Below are positions 1-9,394 of a stretch of DNA of 64,000 nt, in pieces. Every line of letters begins with the position of its first letter. Positions within the stretch are counted from its first letter, which is position 1. The notes under the pieces are model-generated. The model was not told the DNA's origin. It worked only from the letters and a program-made list of their open reading frames with translations, and did no database searches. Source of the DNA: Myxococcota bacterium (GTDB taxonomy: Bacteria; Myxococcota_A; UBA796; JAJRTE01); the NCBI GenBank assembly GCA_024278455.1, contig JAJRTE010000147.1, positions 54,321-118,320 on the forward strand. The letters are read 5' to 3'. The translations under genes and the position numbers were made by a program.

Positions 1-396
1 CACCTTGCTCACCATCACCGTCCCGTCCAGGCCGCCCTGAGACCAGTCCTCGACATGGGTCCCCATGGTCCAAGACACCGCTGGCCTGGCCCCCCGGTCT
101 CGCAGTATCCCGACTTCGGCATCGACGCCGAGGTACGGGGGCAACCCCGATCCTCCCAGCGGCGTGTCATAACGGAGTTGCAGGTCTAAACCGCGAATGA
201 GTCCGACGCCGAAGAACAACTGGAGTTCCGAAACCAGAGGGTCCTCGAGGAAGACCTGCGGGGCGATGGCCACACTCAGCGCGCCCGGTTTCAGTGTGCG
301 GGCGGTATTGAACACTTCGGCACGTGCCCGGCTCTCCAAGGCTACGAAACAAAGCACACCGGCGAGCGGTGCGATCCACAGGCAACTCCTGCGCAT
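1..396 (-). CDS. Partial outer-membrane beta-barrel-like protein (3' end outside window)
   Basis: This reading frame is open from the ATG at 396 to the window edge, so only the first 132 codons are seen. A good ribosome binding site (GGGAGG) lies just upstream of the ATG. The protein starts with a signal peptide: MRRSC, a hydrophobic stretch, then an ARA-type cleavage site near residue 26. After it come alternating short strands such as LSVAIAPQVFL, LQLFFGVGLI and LDLQLRYDTPLGG, the pattern of outer-membrane beta-barrel proteins. I cannot name a family. It is divergent from the NFACT gene at 593, with about 200 bp between them. Confidence 0.55.
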   Translation of the reverse strand, partial: MRRSCLWIAPLAGVLCFVALESRARAEVFNTARTLKPGALSVAIAPQVFLEDPLVSELQLFFGVGLIRGLDLQLRYDTPLGGSGLPPYLGVDAEVGILRDRGARPAVSWTMGTHVEDWSQGGLDGTVMVSKV

Positions 397-592
397 GGTT
401 CCTCCCATAATGGTCAACGCGCTACAAGCCCCGTTCTGCGGGGCGGACAGGTCTTCATCAAACGGCGGCGGCAACGCGAAACGCCTTGCATCCCGTCTCG
501 CGACAGCCCAAGGTGTCGAACGAGCATGGCCCTCCAGGCAACTTTCCCCTGGACGGTCGGAGAACGACATCGCTGTCACGGAGGCAACGGGT

Positions 593-2059
593 TTGAGCCT
601 GTCCTACCTGGAAATCCAGCATGTACTGCAGGACCTTGCTCCATTGCAAGGGAGCCTGCTTCGAGATGTCTATCAACCGACGCGGACGGAACTGATCCTG
701 TCCCTGCGCACCCACTCCGGGAACAGGCTGCTGCTGCTGTCCGTGCATCCCACGTTTTCGCGCCTGCACCTTCTGGACCGGCGCCCCTCCAACCCGGCCA
801 AGCCCCACCCCTTCCAGATGCTCTGTCGCAAGGCCCTCCGCGGCCGGATGGACAGCCTGGAACAGGTCAACCGGGACCGCGTCGTGCGCTGCACGTTCCA
901 TGGCGAGGCGACCCATACCGTGGTGGCTGAACTCACCGGCCGACATGGCAACATCTTCCTTCTGGATGCGAACGACCGGATCCTGGGCACGCTGCGTCCC
1001 CTCCGGGCCGACAGGCGCAACCTGGCCGCCGGTTCGCCCTACGTGCCGCTGCCAACACCTCGAGCACCCGTGAACGTCACCGAACGGTTCAGCACTCGCT
1101 CCGAAACCCTATCATACCAGGAAGCCGTTGCCGGTCACTATGAAACCGCGATCGCACAACAGGCACTCGAGGCTCTTCGAACCCGCATCCAGGCCGCCGT
1201 CCGAAAGGAATTGAAGCGGCTGACCCGGCGTGCGTCCGATCTCGAATCGGACCTGGCCAAGGCGGAGCAGGCGGAGCAATACCGTCGCTATGGCGACGTG
1301 CTCCAAATCCACCTGCCCAGGATACCTCGCGGCCGCTCCTTCGTTGTGCTTCCGGATCCGTTCGAGGAAAACCAGCCCCTGGAGGTGCCCCTGGATCCCG
1401 AGTTGGACCCGCTGGCCAACATGCGGAGGCACTACCGCCGCTACAAGAAGTACAATGCCAGTATCCCGTTCGTGCTCCAACGTCTCGAGGAGGTGGAGGC
1501 GAGGTCTCGTGAGCTGATCTCGCTCATGCCACGGCTCGAGGCGGCACGAGACGAACACGAGCTTCAACAGCTTGTGACGCGACACCGTGTTGTGCGAACC
1601 CATGTCGAGGGGCGGGGTCGAGGAGCGAAGTCGTCCAGGCCTCCCCGGCGTCTGCCGCACCACCGGTACGTGACGCCTGCCGGCCGGGAGATCTGGGTTG
1701 GTAAGAGCGGTCGCGACAACGAACGCCTCACGTTCCAGGTGGCGCGGGGAAATGATTTCTGGGTCCACGTTCTCGGTCGCCCGGGGGCTCACGTGGTCAT
1801 TCCGTGCCGACCAGCGTTGCCCGACCTGGAGACCTTGCTGGACGCGGGCATGCTGGCCTTGAGGCACAGTGGGAGGGGGGCCGGAGAAAAGGCGGAAGTG
1901 TGCTACACACGTGTCAAGCACGTCCGGAAAATACCGGGGGGAGCACCAGGGCAGGTGACGTTCAGCCAAGAAAAGAGCCTCATGGTGACCGTGGACGCGG
2001 CTCGCCTGGCGCGCTTGACCCGGTTCGACGAGCAGGAGATCGAGTGCCGGCCTTCGTGA
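593..2059 (+). CDS. Rqc2/RqcH-type NFACT ribosome-quality-control protein
   Basis: About 488 residues. The N-terminal third matches the NFACT-N fold (LSYLEIQHVL, then the FSRLHLLDRRPSNP region and the FQMLCRKAL stretch). The middle holds HhH and coiled-coil segments rich in Arg and Glu. The C-terminus carries NFACT-R (DUF814), with YVTPAGREIWVGKSGRDN and FWVHVLGRPGAHVV. The family binds stalled 50S subunits carrying peptidyl-tRNA and recruits tRNA-Ala for C-terminal tailing; related proteins were first described as fibronectin-binding FbpA. I chose the TTG at 593 because GGAGG at 580-584 sits 8 nt upstream and homology begins there; the open frame extends upstream to 197 but that part looks like non-coding translation. 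It is slightly shorter than the usual 550-580 residues. Confidence 0.85.
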   Translation: MSLSYLEIQHVLQDLAPLQGSLLRDVYQPTRTELILSLRTHSGNRLLLLSVHPTFSRLHLLDRRPSNPAKPHPFQMLCRKALRGRMDSLEQVNRDRVVRCTFHGEATHTVVAELTGRHGNIFLLDANDRILGTLRPLRADRRNLAAGSPYVPLPTPRAPVNVTERFSTRSETLSYQEAVAGHYETAIAQQALEALRTRIQAAVRKELKRLTRRASDLESDLAKAEQAEQYRRYGDVLQIHLPRIPRGRSFVVLPDPFEENQPLEVPLDPELDPLANMRRHYRRYKKYNASIPFVLQRLEEVEARSRELISLMPRLEAARDEHELQQLVTRHRVVRTHVEGRGRGAKSSRPPRRLPHHRYVTPAGREIWVGKSGRDNERLTFQVARGNDFWVHVLGRPGAHVVIPCRPALPDLETLLDAGMLALRHSGRGAGEKAEVCYTRVKHVRKIPGGAPGQVTFSQEKSLMVTVDAARLARLTRFDEQEIECRPS

Positions 2060-2159
2060 TTGGCCGTCGACGGCAGGCGCCTGTGCACCGTGCTGGTGCG
2101 ATATCCCGTGCGGCGCACGGGCTGGAGCGCGCGTCCTCCCGCCGGCACACGCGGGACAA

Positions 2160-5100
2160 CTAGCTGTCTTCGAATACCGACAGGACCAACTCGTATGGGC
2201 CCAGCCCATCGACGGCGCCCACGATGAACACGTACTTGTCGTCCGGCTGCCCGGTCGGCAACTCGATGAGCATGATGCCTTCCTCTCCACCCTCGACGGC
2301 GAACCCCCCAACACCGGTCGCGAAGTCGTACATCGGTTCGTCGTCTTCGTCGGTTGATTCCATGTCCAGAAAGTCCGTGGTGTAGGGGTAGAAACTCGAC
2401 ACGGTGGATGTGCCGCCGAGCCGTTGCACCTGGTAGGTCAGTATCTGGTCGACGAGCGTCTCCGGCGCTGGCTCGTCTTCATCGTTCTGTGCCAGGTATC
2501 CGTGTTCCTCCTCGAACAGCTTGTCGAAATTGCAGAGGTCGGGGTTTTCGCTGGCCCCGCCCAAGGGGTCGAAGTCCACGGTGCTTTCGATATTGGGCTG
2601 AAGGACGAACTGGTAGTAGAGATACTCGAGGTAAGCGTCGGGATAGCTCACGGAGATCACCCGTTCGTTGCACTCGTAGTTCCCCTTCTGGTCGGACGGC
2701 ACGGGCACATCGCCCAAAGGAGCCACGGCCAACAGCACATCGGTCAGAGACGAGGAGCCGTCGGAGGAGGTGATGGAGCGGTTAAGGTTCACAAGGAACT
2801 TGGCCTTGGACCTCGGCCACTCGACAGGGTCGCTGAGGTCAATCTTGTACAGGTCCGTATCCGCGACTTCGATGGTCGAGCCATCGACTAGTTGGAGATT
2901 CTGCGGGTCGTCCACGACGCCGAGCGCGACCGACTCTGTTCCGTCGGCGAACGTCTCCATGGCAATCATGTCGTCGGCGAGGGTGCCCCATACCTTCTCG
3001 ACGACGACCCGGGGCTTGGTGCGATCGATGTTGTTGAGGCGAATCACGACTCCCTTGAGGTCCGAGCTTCCTCCGTTGATCGACAAGGTGGTGGCGTCCT
3101 CGATGAGCCCGCCGACTCGAGTGAACTGGGTCCCATAGCCGCCGACGACGTATCCTGTGTAGTCGATGCCCGGCGCGAAGTAGCTCCAGTCGACTCGAGT
3201 GAACCGATACTCCTTGGTGGTGAAGGTGCCCTCTCCCGTTCGCGTTCTTGCGTAGTTCATGCCGTAGATGTTGATACCCTGCTGGTATCCTTGCGCACCT
3301 TCGAATTCCGTGGATGTCAGGGGTATCGTCTGTGCCGGGGCGAACGCCCCGATGTCGCCGATGAGCGGTGCGCCCGTATCCTCGTTGAGCATGTCGCCTG
3401 CGACCAACGCCATCATGAACTCGAGGTAGAAGTCTTCGAAGGTGGTCTCCGGATCGTCTTCCTGGAGGACTGTCTCGATGTTGTCGGTTCCCGTGTAGGA
3501 GTTGCTGAGCAATCTCGCGAGGATGTCGGTTCCCCTCGTATCGACGAGGTATCGGCACAGCAGGTACTGGAGCCCCCGGTCGTTGGTGGAATTGATCGAG
3601 TTCTCCTCGGTCAACGACCAGATGTTGGGCGCATCGAGGAAGTAGACGATGTCATCGTAGACGATCGAGCCGAAGCCGGTGAGATCCGCGGCGAGGATAC
3701 CCAGCCCGTCGTTGAGCCAGTCCTCCTCCGGGTCGCCACCGTTGACGATGTAGTGGAGGTTGTAGCTGATCAGACTCTCGGTGGCGATGGCGATGTTCGC
3801 CGCCATGTCCACGGTCACGTATTCGTCGATCGCCTCCTGTCCGCCCCCGCCAGTCTCGGGATTGAAGATACCGCCGGGGTCCGGTGCGTAGAGGAACAGT
3901 ATCTCCTGGTAGTTGCTGTTCGGGTTGTCGGCCGAAGGCGCTGTCAGGTCCACTTCGGGGTCGACGTAGAGTTTTACCTGGCCACCCGGCCCGGTATCTT
4001 CCTCCGTCCCGGTGTCTCCGCCCGTGTCTCCGCCCGTGTCTCCGCCCGTGTCTCCGCCCGTGTCTCCGCCCGTGTCTCCGCCGGAATCCTCTGTCTCGAG
4101 GGTCATCAGGTTCAGGATTGGCGTAATGAACACGGTGATGTGGCCATTGCCATCGACATCGCTCTCCTGGCCGAAGTACTCGCGAAGGTTGTTGATGATG
4201 TTCTGGTCGAAAACGGCGGCCACAGTGGACAGGTCGCACGAGTCGAAGCCGTAAGTTTTCCGGCCCTGCTTGTCCAACTCATCGATCACGCCGTCGCAGT
4301 CATAGTCCCAGTCGATCGGGACATCTTCATCGACATAGAACAGGACATTGTCGCCTTCGGCCGCCAGGATGCCGGTTCTTGTCACGTAGTTGCCCGAATC
4401 GCCGAGGTCGCTCTTCACATTGAACGACTTGCGGCTCGTCCCGACCTCGTCCGAGGCGCCTGGGGAGGCCTTGGCGACCCCGGTAGACGATTCTGGATTA
4501 TTCCTCACCTGGTCCGCCCAGGCACGAACGCGCTTCCGGTAGGGGGTAGGCGACTTCGATGGGGTTTCGAGCCGAACCGCCGGCGAAGCTGCCGGGCGTA
4601 ACCGCGCCTCGCTGTCTTGCATCTCCTCGATCTGGTAGCCCGTGGAGGAGTCACCCGTATTGGTGATGATGATGAGGAATTCCTCGTCAGGGTTCTCGCG
4701 ATTCGGGTCGGTCTGGTCGTTGAGTTCGACCTCCGCGGATCCATCGTCGTCGAACACGATATCTTCGACGCCACCCACCTCGTTGAGGTTGTTGCCCGAC
4801 TCGACCGGGCTCGAAGTGACCCACGCCTGGTTGTCGACATCGATTGGATCACTGTCTGTTGGGGGGCCGTCCTGGGTTCCGTCGTTGGCGACAGCCCTGA
4901 TGATGACTGTTGCCGCCGCGACATCGGCTACCGAACTCCAGACGAAACTCGTGTACTCGCTGTTGCGAAGCCCTTCAACCGGGTTGGTGCTGCTCGAGGC
5001 TGGAGTGCAGGGACTGAACGAGTTGCCATCGTCGGTGCTGTAGAGCAACGCAACCGACATGACATCACCGTCAGCGTCGTTGGGCACGAAGTCGATGGAG

Positions 5101-5276
5101 ATGTCTTGTTCCCGTTCGGCCCCCACGTTGAGCACGACGGTGGGTCTCGAGTTGGTTTCTTCCTGCTGTCCCTGGTCGTTGTTCAAGGGCTGCCACAAGT
5201 TGCATGCGCCCAAGGTCATCCCACAAGCTGCGAGCACGACCCAACCGTAACGAAGTCGCCAGATAGTGCACTTCAT
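2160..5276 (-). CDS. Large lipoprotein resembling an inactive M30 (hyicolysin-like) peptidase
   Basis: About 1038 residues. It begins with a lipoprotein signal peptide; the possible lipobox cysteines are in LAAC (15-18) or LGAC (22-25). The N-terminal 200 residues look like an Ig/fibronectin-type domain (NDADGDVMSVALLYSTDDG). In the middle, the segments FDQNIINNLREYFG, SDVDGNGHITVFITP and DWLNDGLGILA match the layout of M30 metallopeptidases. The expected HExxH just before WLN(D/E)GL is not there: the chain reads TESLISYNLHYIVNG. It therefore looks catalytically dead (inference). An acidic (GGDT)n linker splits the peptidase-like half. The C-terminal part is beta-rich and its last segment (YVFIVGAVDGLGPYELVLSV) resembles pre-peptidase C-terminal domains. 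The start at 5276 is supported by an AGGA site and the signal peptide; a sigma70 promoter lies upstream. Confidence 0.7.
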   Translation of the reverse strand: MKCTIWRLRYGWVVLAACGMTLGACNLWQPLNNDQGQQEETNSRPTVVLNVGAEREQDISIDFVPNDADGDVMSVALLYSTDDGNSFSPCTPASSSTNPVEGLRNSEYTSFVWSSVADVAAATVIIRAVANDGTQDGPPTDSDPIDVDNQAWVTSSPVESGNNLNEVGGVEDIVFDDDGSAEVELNDQTDPNRENPDEEFLIIITNTGDSSTGYQIEEMQDSEARLRPAASPAVRLETPSKSPTPYRKRVRAWADQVRNNPESSTGVAKASPGASDEVGTSRKSFNVKSDLGDSGNYVTRTGILAAEGDNVLFYVDEDVPIDWDYDCDGVIDELDKQGRKTYGFDSCDLSTVAAVFDQNIINNLREYFGQESDVDGNGHITVFITPILNLMTLETEDSGGDTGGDTGGDTGGDTGGDTGGDTGTEEDTGPGGQVKLYVDPEVDLTAPSADNPNSNYQEILFLYAPDPGGIFNPETGGGGQEAIDEYVTVDMAANIAIATESLISYNLHYIVNGGDPEEDWLNDGLGILAADLTGFGSIVYDDIVYFLDAPNIWSLTEENSINSTNDRGLQYLLCRYLVDTRGTDILARLLSNSYTGTDNIETVLQEDDPETTFEDFYLEFMMALVAGDMLNEDTGAPLIGDIGAFAPAQTIPLTSTEFEGAQGYQQGINIYGMNYARTRTGEGTFTTKEYRFTRVDWSYFAPGIDYTGYVVGGYGTQFTRVGGLIEDATTLSINGGSSDLKGVVIRLNNIDRTKPRVVVEKVWGTLADDMIAMETFADGTESVALGVVDDPQNLQLVDGSTIEVADTDLYKIDLSDPVEWPRSKAKFLVNLNRSITSSDGSSSLTDVLLAVAPLGDVPVPSDQKGNYECNERVISVSYPDAYLEYLYYQFVLQPNIESTVDFDPLGGASENPDLCNFDKLFEEEHGYLAQNDEDEPAPETLVDQILTYQVQRLGGTSTVSSFYPYTTDFLDMESTDEDDEPMYDFATGVGGFAVEGGEEGIMLIELPTGQPDDKYVFIVGAVDGLGPYELVLSVFEDS
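4009..4083. repeat. 12-bp tandem repeat encoding (Gly-Gly-Asp-Thr)n
   Basis: Five perfect copies of the 12-bp unit CCCGTGTCTCCG run from 4021 to 4080, with one degenerate copy on the left. On the coding (minus) strand each unit encodes GGDT, giving six consecutive GGDT units in the lipoprotein at 2160-5276. The unit is a multiple of three, so copy-number change by slippage would keep the frame and only change linker length. Confidence 0.9.
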
Positions 5277-5351
5277 CGCTTCCTCATTCAGCGCGCGCCC
5301 CTGTTCTTCACCGCTAACCTGCCAGAATATCTGCAAATTCTCTATCATACC

Positions 5352-5379
5352 AGTATCGCACGGAAAACGAGATTGTCAA
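5352..5379 (-). promoter_or_regulatory. Sigma70-type promoter for the M30-like lipoprotein
   Basis: On the minus strand TTGACA (5379-5374) is followed by a 16-bp spacer and GATACT (5357-5352). Transcription would begin about 70 nt before the ATG at 5276. The surrounding AT-rich stretch stands out against the GC-rich background. Confidence 0.6.
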
Positions 5380-5506
5380 GGGGATTGTCCGAGAATGCCT
5401 GTTTGTGCAGGCGCGTGAGGCGGCGGCAAGACGCTCGAGGCACACGGGACGGGCACCGTGGTGCCGGTGGCGATGGGGAACAGCGCGGGTCGAACCCAGC
5501 CGGGGC

Positions 5507-7861
5507 TCACGGGTTCGGTGGCACGAGCGCGAGTTCCAGTACCTTTTCCATTCTCGAGACGAAGTGGCACTTCAGGCCACCCATGATCTCCTTGGGCACC
5601 TCCACGAGGTCTTTCTTGTTCTTGTCGGGCAGGATGACCTCTGTCGTCCCGGCCCTCACCGCGGCGAGCACCTTTTCCTTGATCCCGCCCACGGCCAGGA
5701 CATTGCCTCTCAAGGTGATCTCGCCGGTCATGGCGACATTGGACCTGACGAGTCGTCCCGTGAACAGGCTGGCCAGAGCCACCATGATGGTGACGCCGGC
5801 CGAGGGTCCGTCCTTTGGAATGGAGCCCGAGGGGACGTGGATGTGAATGTTGCTTTCTTCGAACACGTTTTCGTCGATCTCGAGTTCTGGGGCGCGGGAT
5901 TGGATATAGGACAGGGCGGCCTGGGCGGACTCTTTCATGACGTCGCCCAACTGACCGGTCAGGATGAGGCGACCCTTGCCCTTCATGCGTGTCGCCTCGA
6001 TGAAGAGGATGTCTCCCCCGCTGGGGGTCCACGCGAGTCCGGTGGCCACGCCGGGGACGGACGTGCGCTCCGCCGTCTCCTGGTAGTGCTTGATGGGGCC
6101 CAGGATCTCGGACACCATCTCGGCATCGATGTGTACCTTCCCGGTTCGCCCCCGAGCCACCTCCTGGGCCACGTATCGACAGAGTGCGGCGATCTCTCGT
6201 TTGAGGTTTCTGACGCCGGCTTCTCGAGTATACGAGCCGATGATCTTCTGGATGGCGTCCGTCCCGATCGAGCAATGGGTGTCGCCGAGTCCGTGGGCCT
6301 CGAGCTGTTCCGGAATGAGGAACTTCTGGGCGATCTTGGTCTTTTCGTCCTCGGTGTATCCGGGAATGTCGAGCACTTCCATCCTGTCCTGTAGTGCAGG
6401 AGGGATCGTGTCCAGCACGTTGGCGGTAGCGATGAAGAGGACTCGAGACAGGTCGAAGGGGACATCGAGGTAGTGGTCGACGAAGGTGTCATTCTGTTCC
6501 GGGTCGAGGACCTCGAGCAGCGCGGAGGATGGGTCACCCCGGTAATCCATGCCCAGCTTGTCGATCTCATCGAGAATGAAGACCGGATTGTTGGTGCCCG
6601 CCTTCTTGATACCCTTGATGATCTTGCCGGGGAGGCTGCCGATATAGGTTCTCCGGTGTCCCCTGATTTCGGCTTCGTCTCGGACGCCTCCCAGGGAGAC
6701 GCGGACGAACTTGCGGCCCAGGGTCCGGGCGACGGACTTGCCCAGGGAGGTCTTGCCGACGCCGGGAGGACCCACGAGACAGATGATCGGCCCCTTCAGG
6801 TCCCGCTTCAGCTTGTGGACCGCCAGGTACTCCACGATACGTTTCTTGACCTTCTTGAGATCATAGTGGTCCTCGTCGAGGATACGCTCGGCCACGTCGA
6901 GATCGATATTGTCGTCCGTGGACACGGACCAGGGCATTTCGATCAGCCAGTCGATATAGGTCCTGCTTACCGTGTATTCGGCGGCGCCCGGACTCATCTT
7001 GCTCATCCGCTTGAGTTCCTTCAGGGCGACCTTCTCCACCTCGGCCGGCATTCGTGCCTTCTTGATGGCCAGTTGAAGTTCTTCGACCTCCTCGTTCCTG
7101 TCGTCACCCTCCCCCAGTTCCTTCTGCACGGCTTTCAACTGCTCGCGCAGGAAGTACTCGCGCTGGGCCTTCTCCATCTCCCCTTTGACTTCGGTCTGGA
7201 TCTTGTTCGACAGCTCGAGCACCTGCAGTTCTTTCGTGAGAAGGGAAATGACCAGCTCGAGCCGCTGGCGGACATCCACGGTCTCGAGCAACTCCTGCTT
7301 TTCACGAAAGCCGATGCCCAGGTTGAAGGCCATCACGTCGCACAAGATGCTCGGGTTGTCGATCGATCGTATCAGGAACCCGGCTTCGGACGGCGTTTGT
7401 GGCGACAACTCGATGACCTTCTGGGCGAGGTCCCGCAAGTTGTGCGTAAGCGCATCGAGTTCGACCGAGGGCTCGAGCACATCCTCGACCACACGGACTC
7501 GAGCAGCGAGATAAGGCCTGGTGCACGTGAAGTCCAGAATCTGGATTCGGCTGACGCCCTGGATGATCACGTTGAGCTTGTTGCCCTGGAGTTTCACCGT
7601 CTTGACGATCTTTACCGCGGTTCCGAAACGGAACAGATCGCCGGGAGACGGATCCTCCACGTTCGCGTCCTTCTGAGCCACGATGCCAAGCAGCCTGTCC
7701 CCATCCATCACTTCGTCGATGGCGCGCAAGGACTTGGGACGGCCGACGTTGATGGGGAACGCCAGCACGGGAAAGACGATGGTGGCACGAATGGCCAGCA
7801 ACGGCAGTTCGATGATCTTGGCACCGCCAAGGCTACCCGGCGTTTTGTCGTCCTCTGGCAT
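5507..7861 (-). CDS. lon: ATP-dependent protease Lon
   Basis: 784 residues, normal for LonA. The N-terminal substrate-binding (LAN) domain begins IIELPLLAIRATIVFP. A coiled-coil segment (EVKGEMEKAQREYFLREQLKAVQ) precedes the AAA+ module with Walker A GPPGVGKTSLGKS, Walker B VFILDEID and the sensor region FIATANVLDTIP. The C-terminal protease domain carries the catalytic Ser687 in PKDGPSAG and Lys730 in GGIKEK. It degrades misfolded and short-lived regulatory proteins in the cytosol. A strong sigma70 promoter lies about 110 bp upstream and the gene is probably monocistronic. No clear intrinsic terminator follows, only a short inverted repeat near 5450-5470 without a T-run. Confidence 0.97.
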   Translation of the reverse strand: MPEDDKTPGSLGGAKIIELPLLAIRATIVFPVLAFPINVGRPKSLRAIDEVMDGDRLLGIVAQKDANVEDPSPGDLFRFGTAVKIVKTVKLQGNKLNVIIQGVSRIQILDFTCTRPYLAARVRVVEDVLEPSVELDALTHNLRDLAQKVIELSPQTPSEAGFLIRSIDNPSILCDVMAFNLGIGFREKQELLETVDVRQRLELVISLLTKELQVLELSNKIQTEVKGEMEKAQREYFLREQLKAVQKELGEGDDRNEEVEELQLAIKKARMPAEVEKVALKELKRMSKMSPGAAEYTVSRTYIDWLIEMPWSVSTDDNIDLDVAERILDEDHYDLKKVKKRIVEYLAVHKLKRDLKGPIICLVGPPGVGKTSLGKSVARTLGRKFVRVSLGGVRDEAEIRGHRRTYIGSLPGKIIKGIKKAGTNNPVFILDEIDKLGMDYRGDPSSALLEVLDPEQNDTFVDHYLDVPFDLSRVLFIATANVLDTIPPALQDRMEVLDIPGYTEDEKTKIAQKFLIPEQLEAHGLGDTHCSIGTDAIQKIIGSYTREAGVRNLKREIAALCRYVAQEVARGRTGKVHIDAEMVSEILGPIKHYQETAERTSVPGVATGLAWTPSGGDILFIEATRMKGKGRLILTGQLGDVMKESAQAALSYIQSRAPELEIDENVFEESNIHIHVPSGSIPKDGPSAGVTIMVALASLFTGRLVRSNVAMTGEITLRGNVLAVGGIKEKVLAAVRAGTTEVILPDKNKKDLVEVPKEIMGGLKCHFVSRMEKVLELALVPPNP

Positions 7862-7969
7862 TTGGGTCTCGTCTCACACAGGAAAAGGAAGGAACCTCTT
7901 CGACAGCGTTGAACTGATATCCGCACGGCGCACCGGTGGGCGAAGTACCGACACGATCCAGTCATTCAC

Positions 7970-7997
7970 AGTATAAGCAACACCGTTCACGAATCAA
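7970..7997 (-). promoter_or_regulatory. Sigma70-type promoter for lon
   Basis: TTGATT (7997-7992), a 16-bp spacer and TATACT (7975-7970) on the minus strand. The predicted leader before the lon ATG is about 100 nt. I did not find a CIRCE or obvious sigma32 element. Confidence 0.6.
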
Positions 7998-8071
7998 GCC
8001 GAACAGGTGTGCGGCTCCCACCCCCGTGGACGTTCCTCGACACAACGCCTGCTCGAGGCGGTTGCCACGTA

Positions 8072-9265
8072 TCAGACGATGCGGTCCTGCTCCAGTTTCT
8101 CGAGTTCTCCGGGGGACAGTCCCAGCAGGTCCTCCAGCACGGAGCGCGTGTGCTGACCCAGGAGGGGCGGAGCGTCCGCCACTTCGCCCGGGGTGTCGGA
8201 CAGCCGAACCGGGATGCCGGTGGTCTTGATCTCGCCCGCCACCGGGTGCTGCTGCGTGACGACCATGTCTCGCGCCACTACCTGCGGATGAGCCAGCACC
8301 TTGTCGAGCGTGAGGACCGGGCCGCAAGGGACACCGGCAGCATCCAGGCGTTCGATCCACTCGGCGAGCGTGTGCTGTTTCAATATCGGCCCCAGTTCGT
8401 CGAAGAGGACGTCCCGGTGGACTACCCTCTGGCCATTGGTCTCGAAGCGCGGATCCTCTCGCAGGTGGGGCAGCCCAGCGGCCTGGCAGAAGGCGGCCCA
8501 CAAGGCGTCGTTGCCCACGGCGAGGTTCATGTAGCCATCCCTGACCATGCAGGTTTCGTAGGGCGCGATTGTCGGGTGCCTGTTCCCCATGCGGCTCGGC
8601 ACAACTCCCGTGGCGAAGTAGATCCCTGCCTGGTAGGTCAACAGCGATACCTGCCCGTCGAGCATCGAGACATCCACTTTCTGCCCTCGTCCAGTCCTCG
8701 AGCGGGCGATCAGGGCCAGGAGAATGCCCTGTACGGCATACAGCCCGGCGATCAGGTCGGCGATCGATGTCCCCACCTTGTAGGGCGGCCCATCCTCCGG
8801 ACCGGTGAGGGACTGCAACCCACCAAGGCCCTGAATCACCACGTCATAACCAGGCTTCCTCGAGTACTCGAGGAGCCCGAAATGGCCGAACCCCGAGATG
8901 GAGCAGTAGATGAGCGCCGGGTTCCGCTTGGCGCACTCCTCGAAGGAGAACCCGAGCCTGTCGAGCACTCCGGGGCGGAAGTTTTCCACGAGCACATCGG
9001 CCTTTTCGATCAGGCGCCAGAGCAGTTGGGCGCCTCGAGGATGTTTCAGGTTCAATGTCACGCTTTGTTTGTTGCGGTTTATGCTCAAGAAATACGCACT
9101 CTCTCCCTCGATGAAGGGCGGGCCGAACGACCGGGTGTCGTCGCCCTTGCCCGGCCGCTCCACCTTGATGACTCGAGCGCCCATGTCGGCGAGGTTCATC
9201 GTGCAAAAGGGTCCCGAGAGGACTCGAGAGAGATCGAGAACGGTCAGATGGTCCAGCGGTTTCAT
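8072..9265 (-). CDS. CaiB/BaiF family (class III) CoA transferase
   Basis: 397 residues, the usual length of the family. The N-terminus LTVLDLSRVLSGPFC, the DMGARVIKVERPGKGDDTR segment and YCSISGFG are family hallmarks. The likely nucleophilic aspartate lies in the TSIADLIAG motif. Class III enzymes move CoA between carboxylic acids through an aspartyl-CoA intermediate; the substrate cannot be told from sequence. I chose the ATG at 9265 because the family starts there (MKPLDHLTV) and AAGG lies upstream; the open frame continues to 9364 without similarity. A second family member lies at 10090-11301. The two differ clearly in sequence, so they are not a recent duplication. Confidence 0.9.
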   Translation of the reverse strand: MKPLDHLTVLDLSRVLSGPFCTMNLADMGARVIKVERPGKGDDTRSFGPPFIEGESAYFLSINRNKQSVTLNLKHPRGAQLLWRLIEKADVLVENFRPGVLDRLGFSFEECAKRNPALIYCSISGFGHFGLLEYSRKPGYDVVIQGLGGLQSLTGPEDGPPYKVGTSIADLIAGLYAVQGILLALIARSRTGRGQKVDVSMLDGQVSLLTYQAGIYFATGVVPSRMGNRHPTIAPYETCMVRDGYMNLAVGNDALWAAFCQAAGLPHLREDPRFETNGQRVVHRDVLFDELGPILKQHTLAEWIERLDAAGVPCGPVLTLDKVLAHPQVVARDMVVTQQHPVAGEIKTTGIPVRLSDTPGEVADAPPLLGQHTRSVLEDLLGLSPGELEKLEQDRIV

Positions 9266-9338
9266 GGAATACCTTTCTGCAAGGGTGTTGTGCGGGCCGC
9301 CTCCTCCCGGCTCCAGGACGGGGGGAGCCGAACAACGC

Positions 9339-9367
9339 TTGACAGACCCCACGTCTCCCGCCATGAT
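9339..9367 (+). promoter_or_regulatory. Sigma70-type promoter for the small membrane protein at 9395
   Basis: TTGACA (9339-9344), a 17-bp spacer and CATGAT (9362-9367). The implied start of transcription is about 20 nt before the ATG at 9395, which supports that start codon. Confidence 0.55.
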
Positions 9368-9394
9368 GGGTTCGAGCGCGCACGGCGGAAACGT

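Noticed and set aside
197..592. N-terminal extension of the NFACT gene from the ATG at 197
   Set aside because: It overlaps the divergent signal-peptide gene, has no similarity, and a better TTG start with GGAGG lies at 593.
4009..4083. CRISPR array
   Set aside because: The repeats are 12 bp, contiguous without spacers, and within a coding region.
2892..4601. Long open frame of 569 codons on the plus strand
   Set aside because: It is the mirror of the lipoprotein gene at 2160-5276; its translation is Val/Asp/Arg-rich without similarity, and codon bias on the minus strand creates the open frame.
6473..7912. Long open frame of 479 codons on the plus strand
   Set aside because: Fully antisense to lon, with no recognisable domain.
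8009..9394. Upstream part of the open frame containing the small membrane protein at 9395
   Set aside because: It is antisense to the CoA transferase; a promoter and the first membrane helix place the start at 9395.
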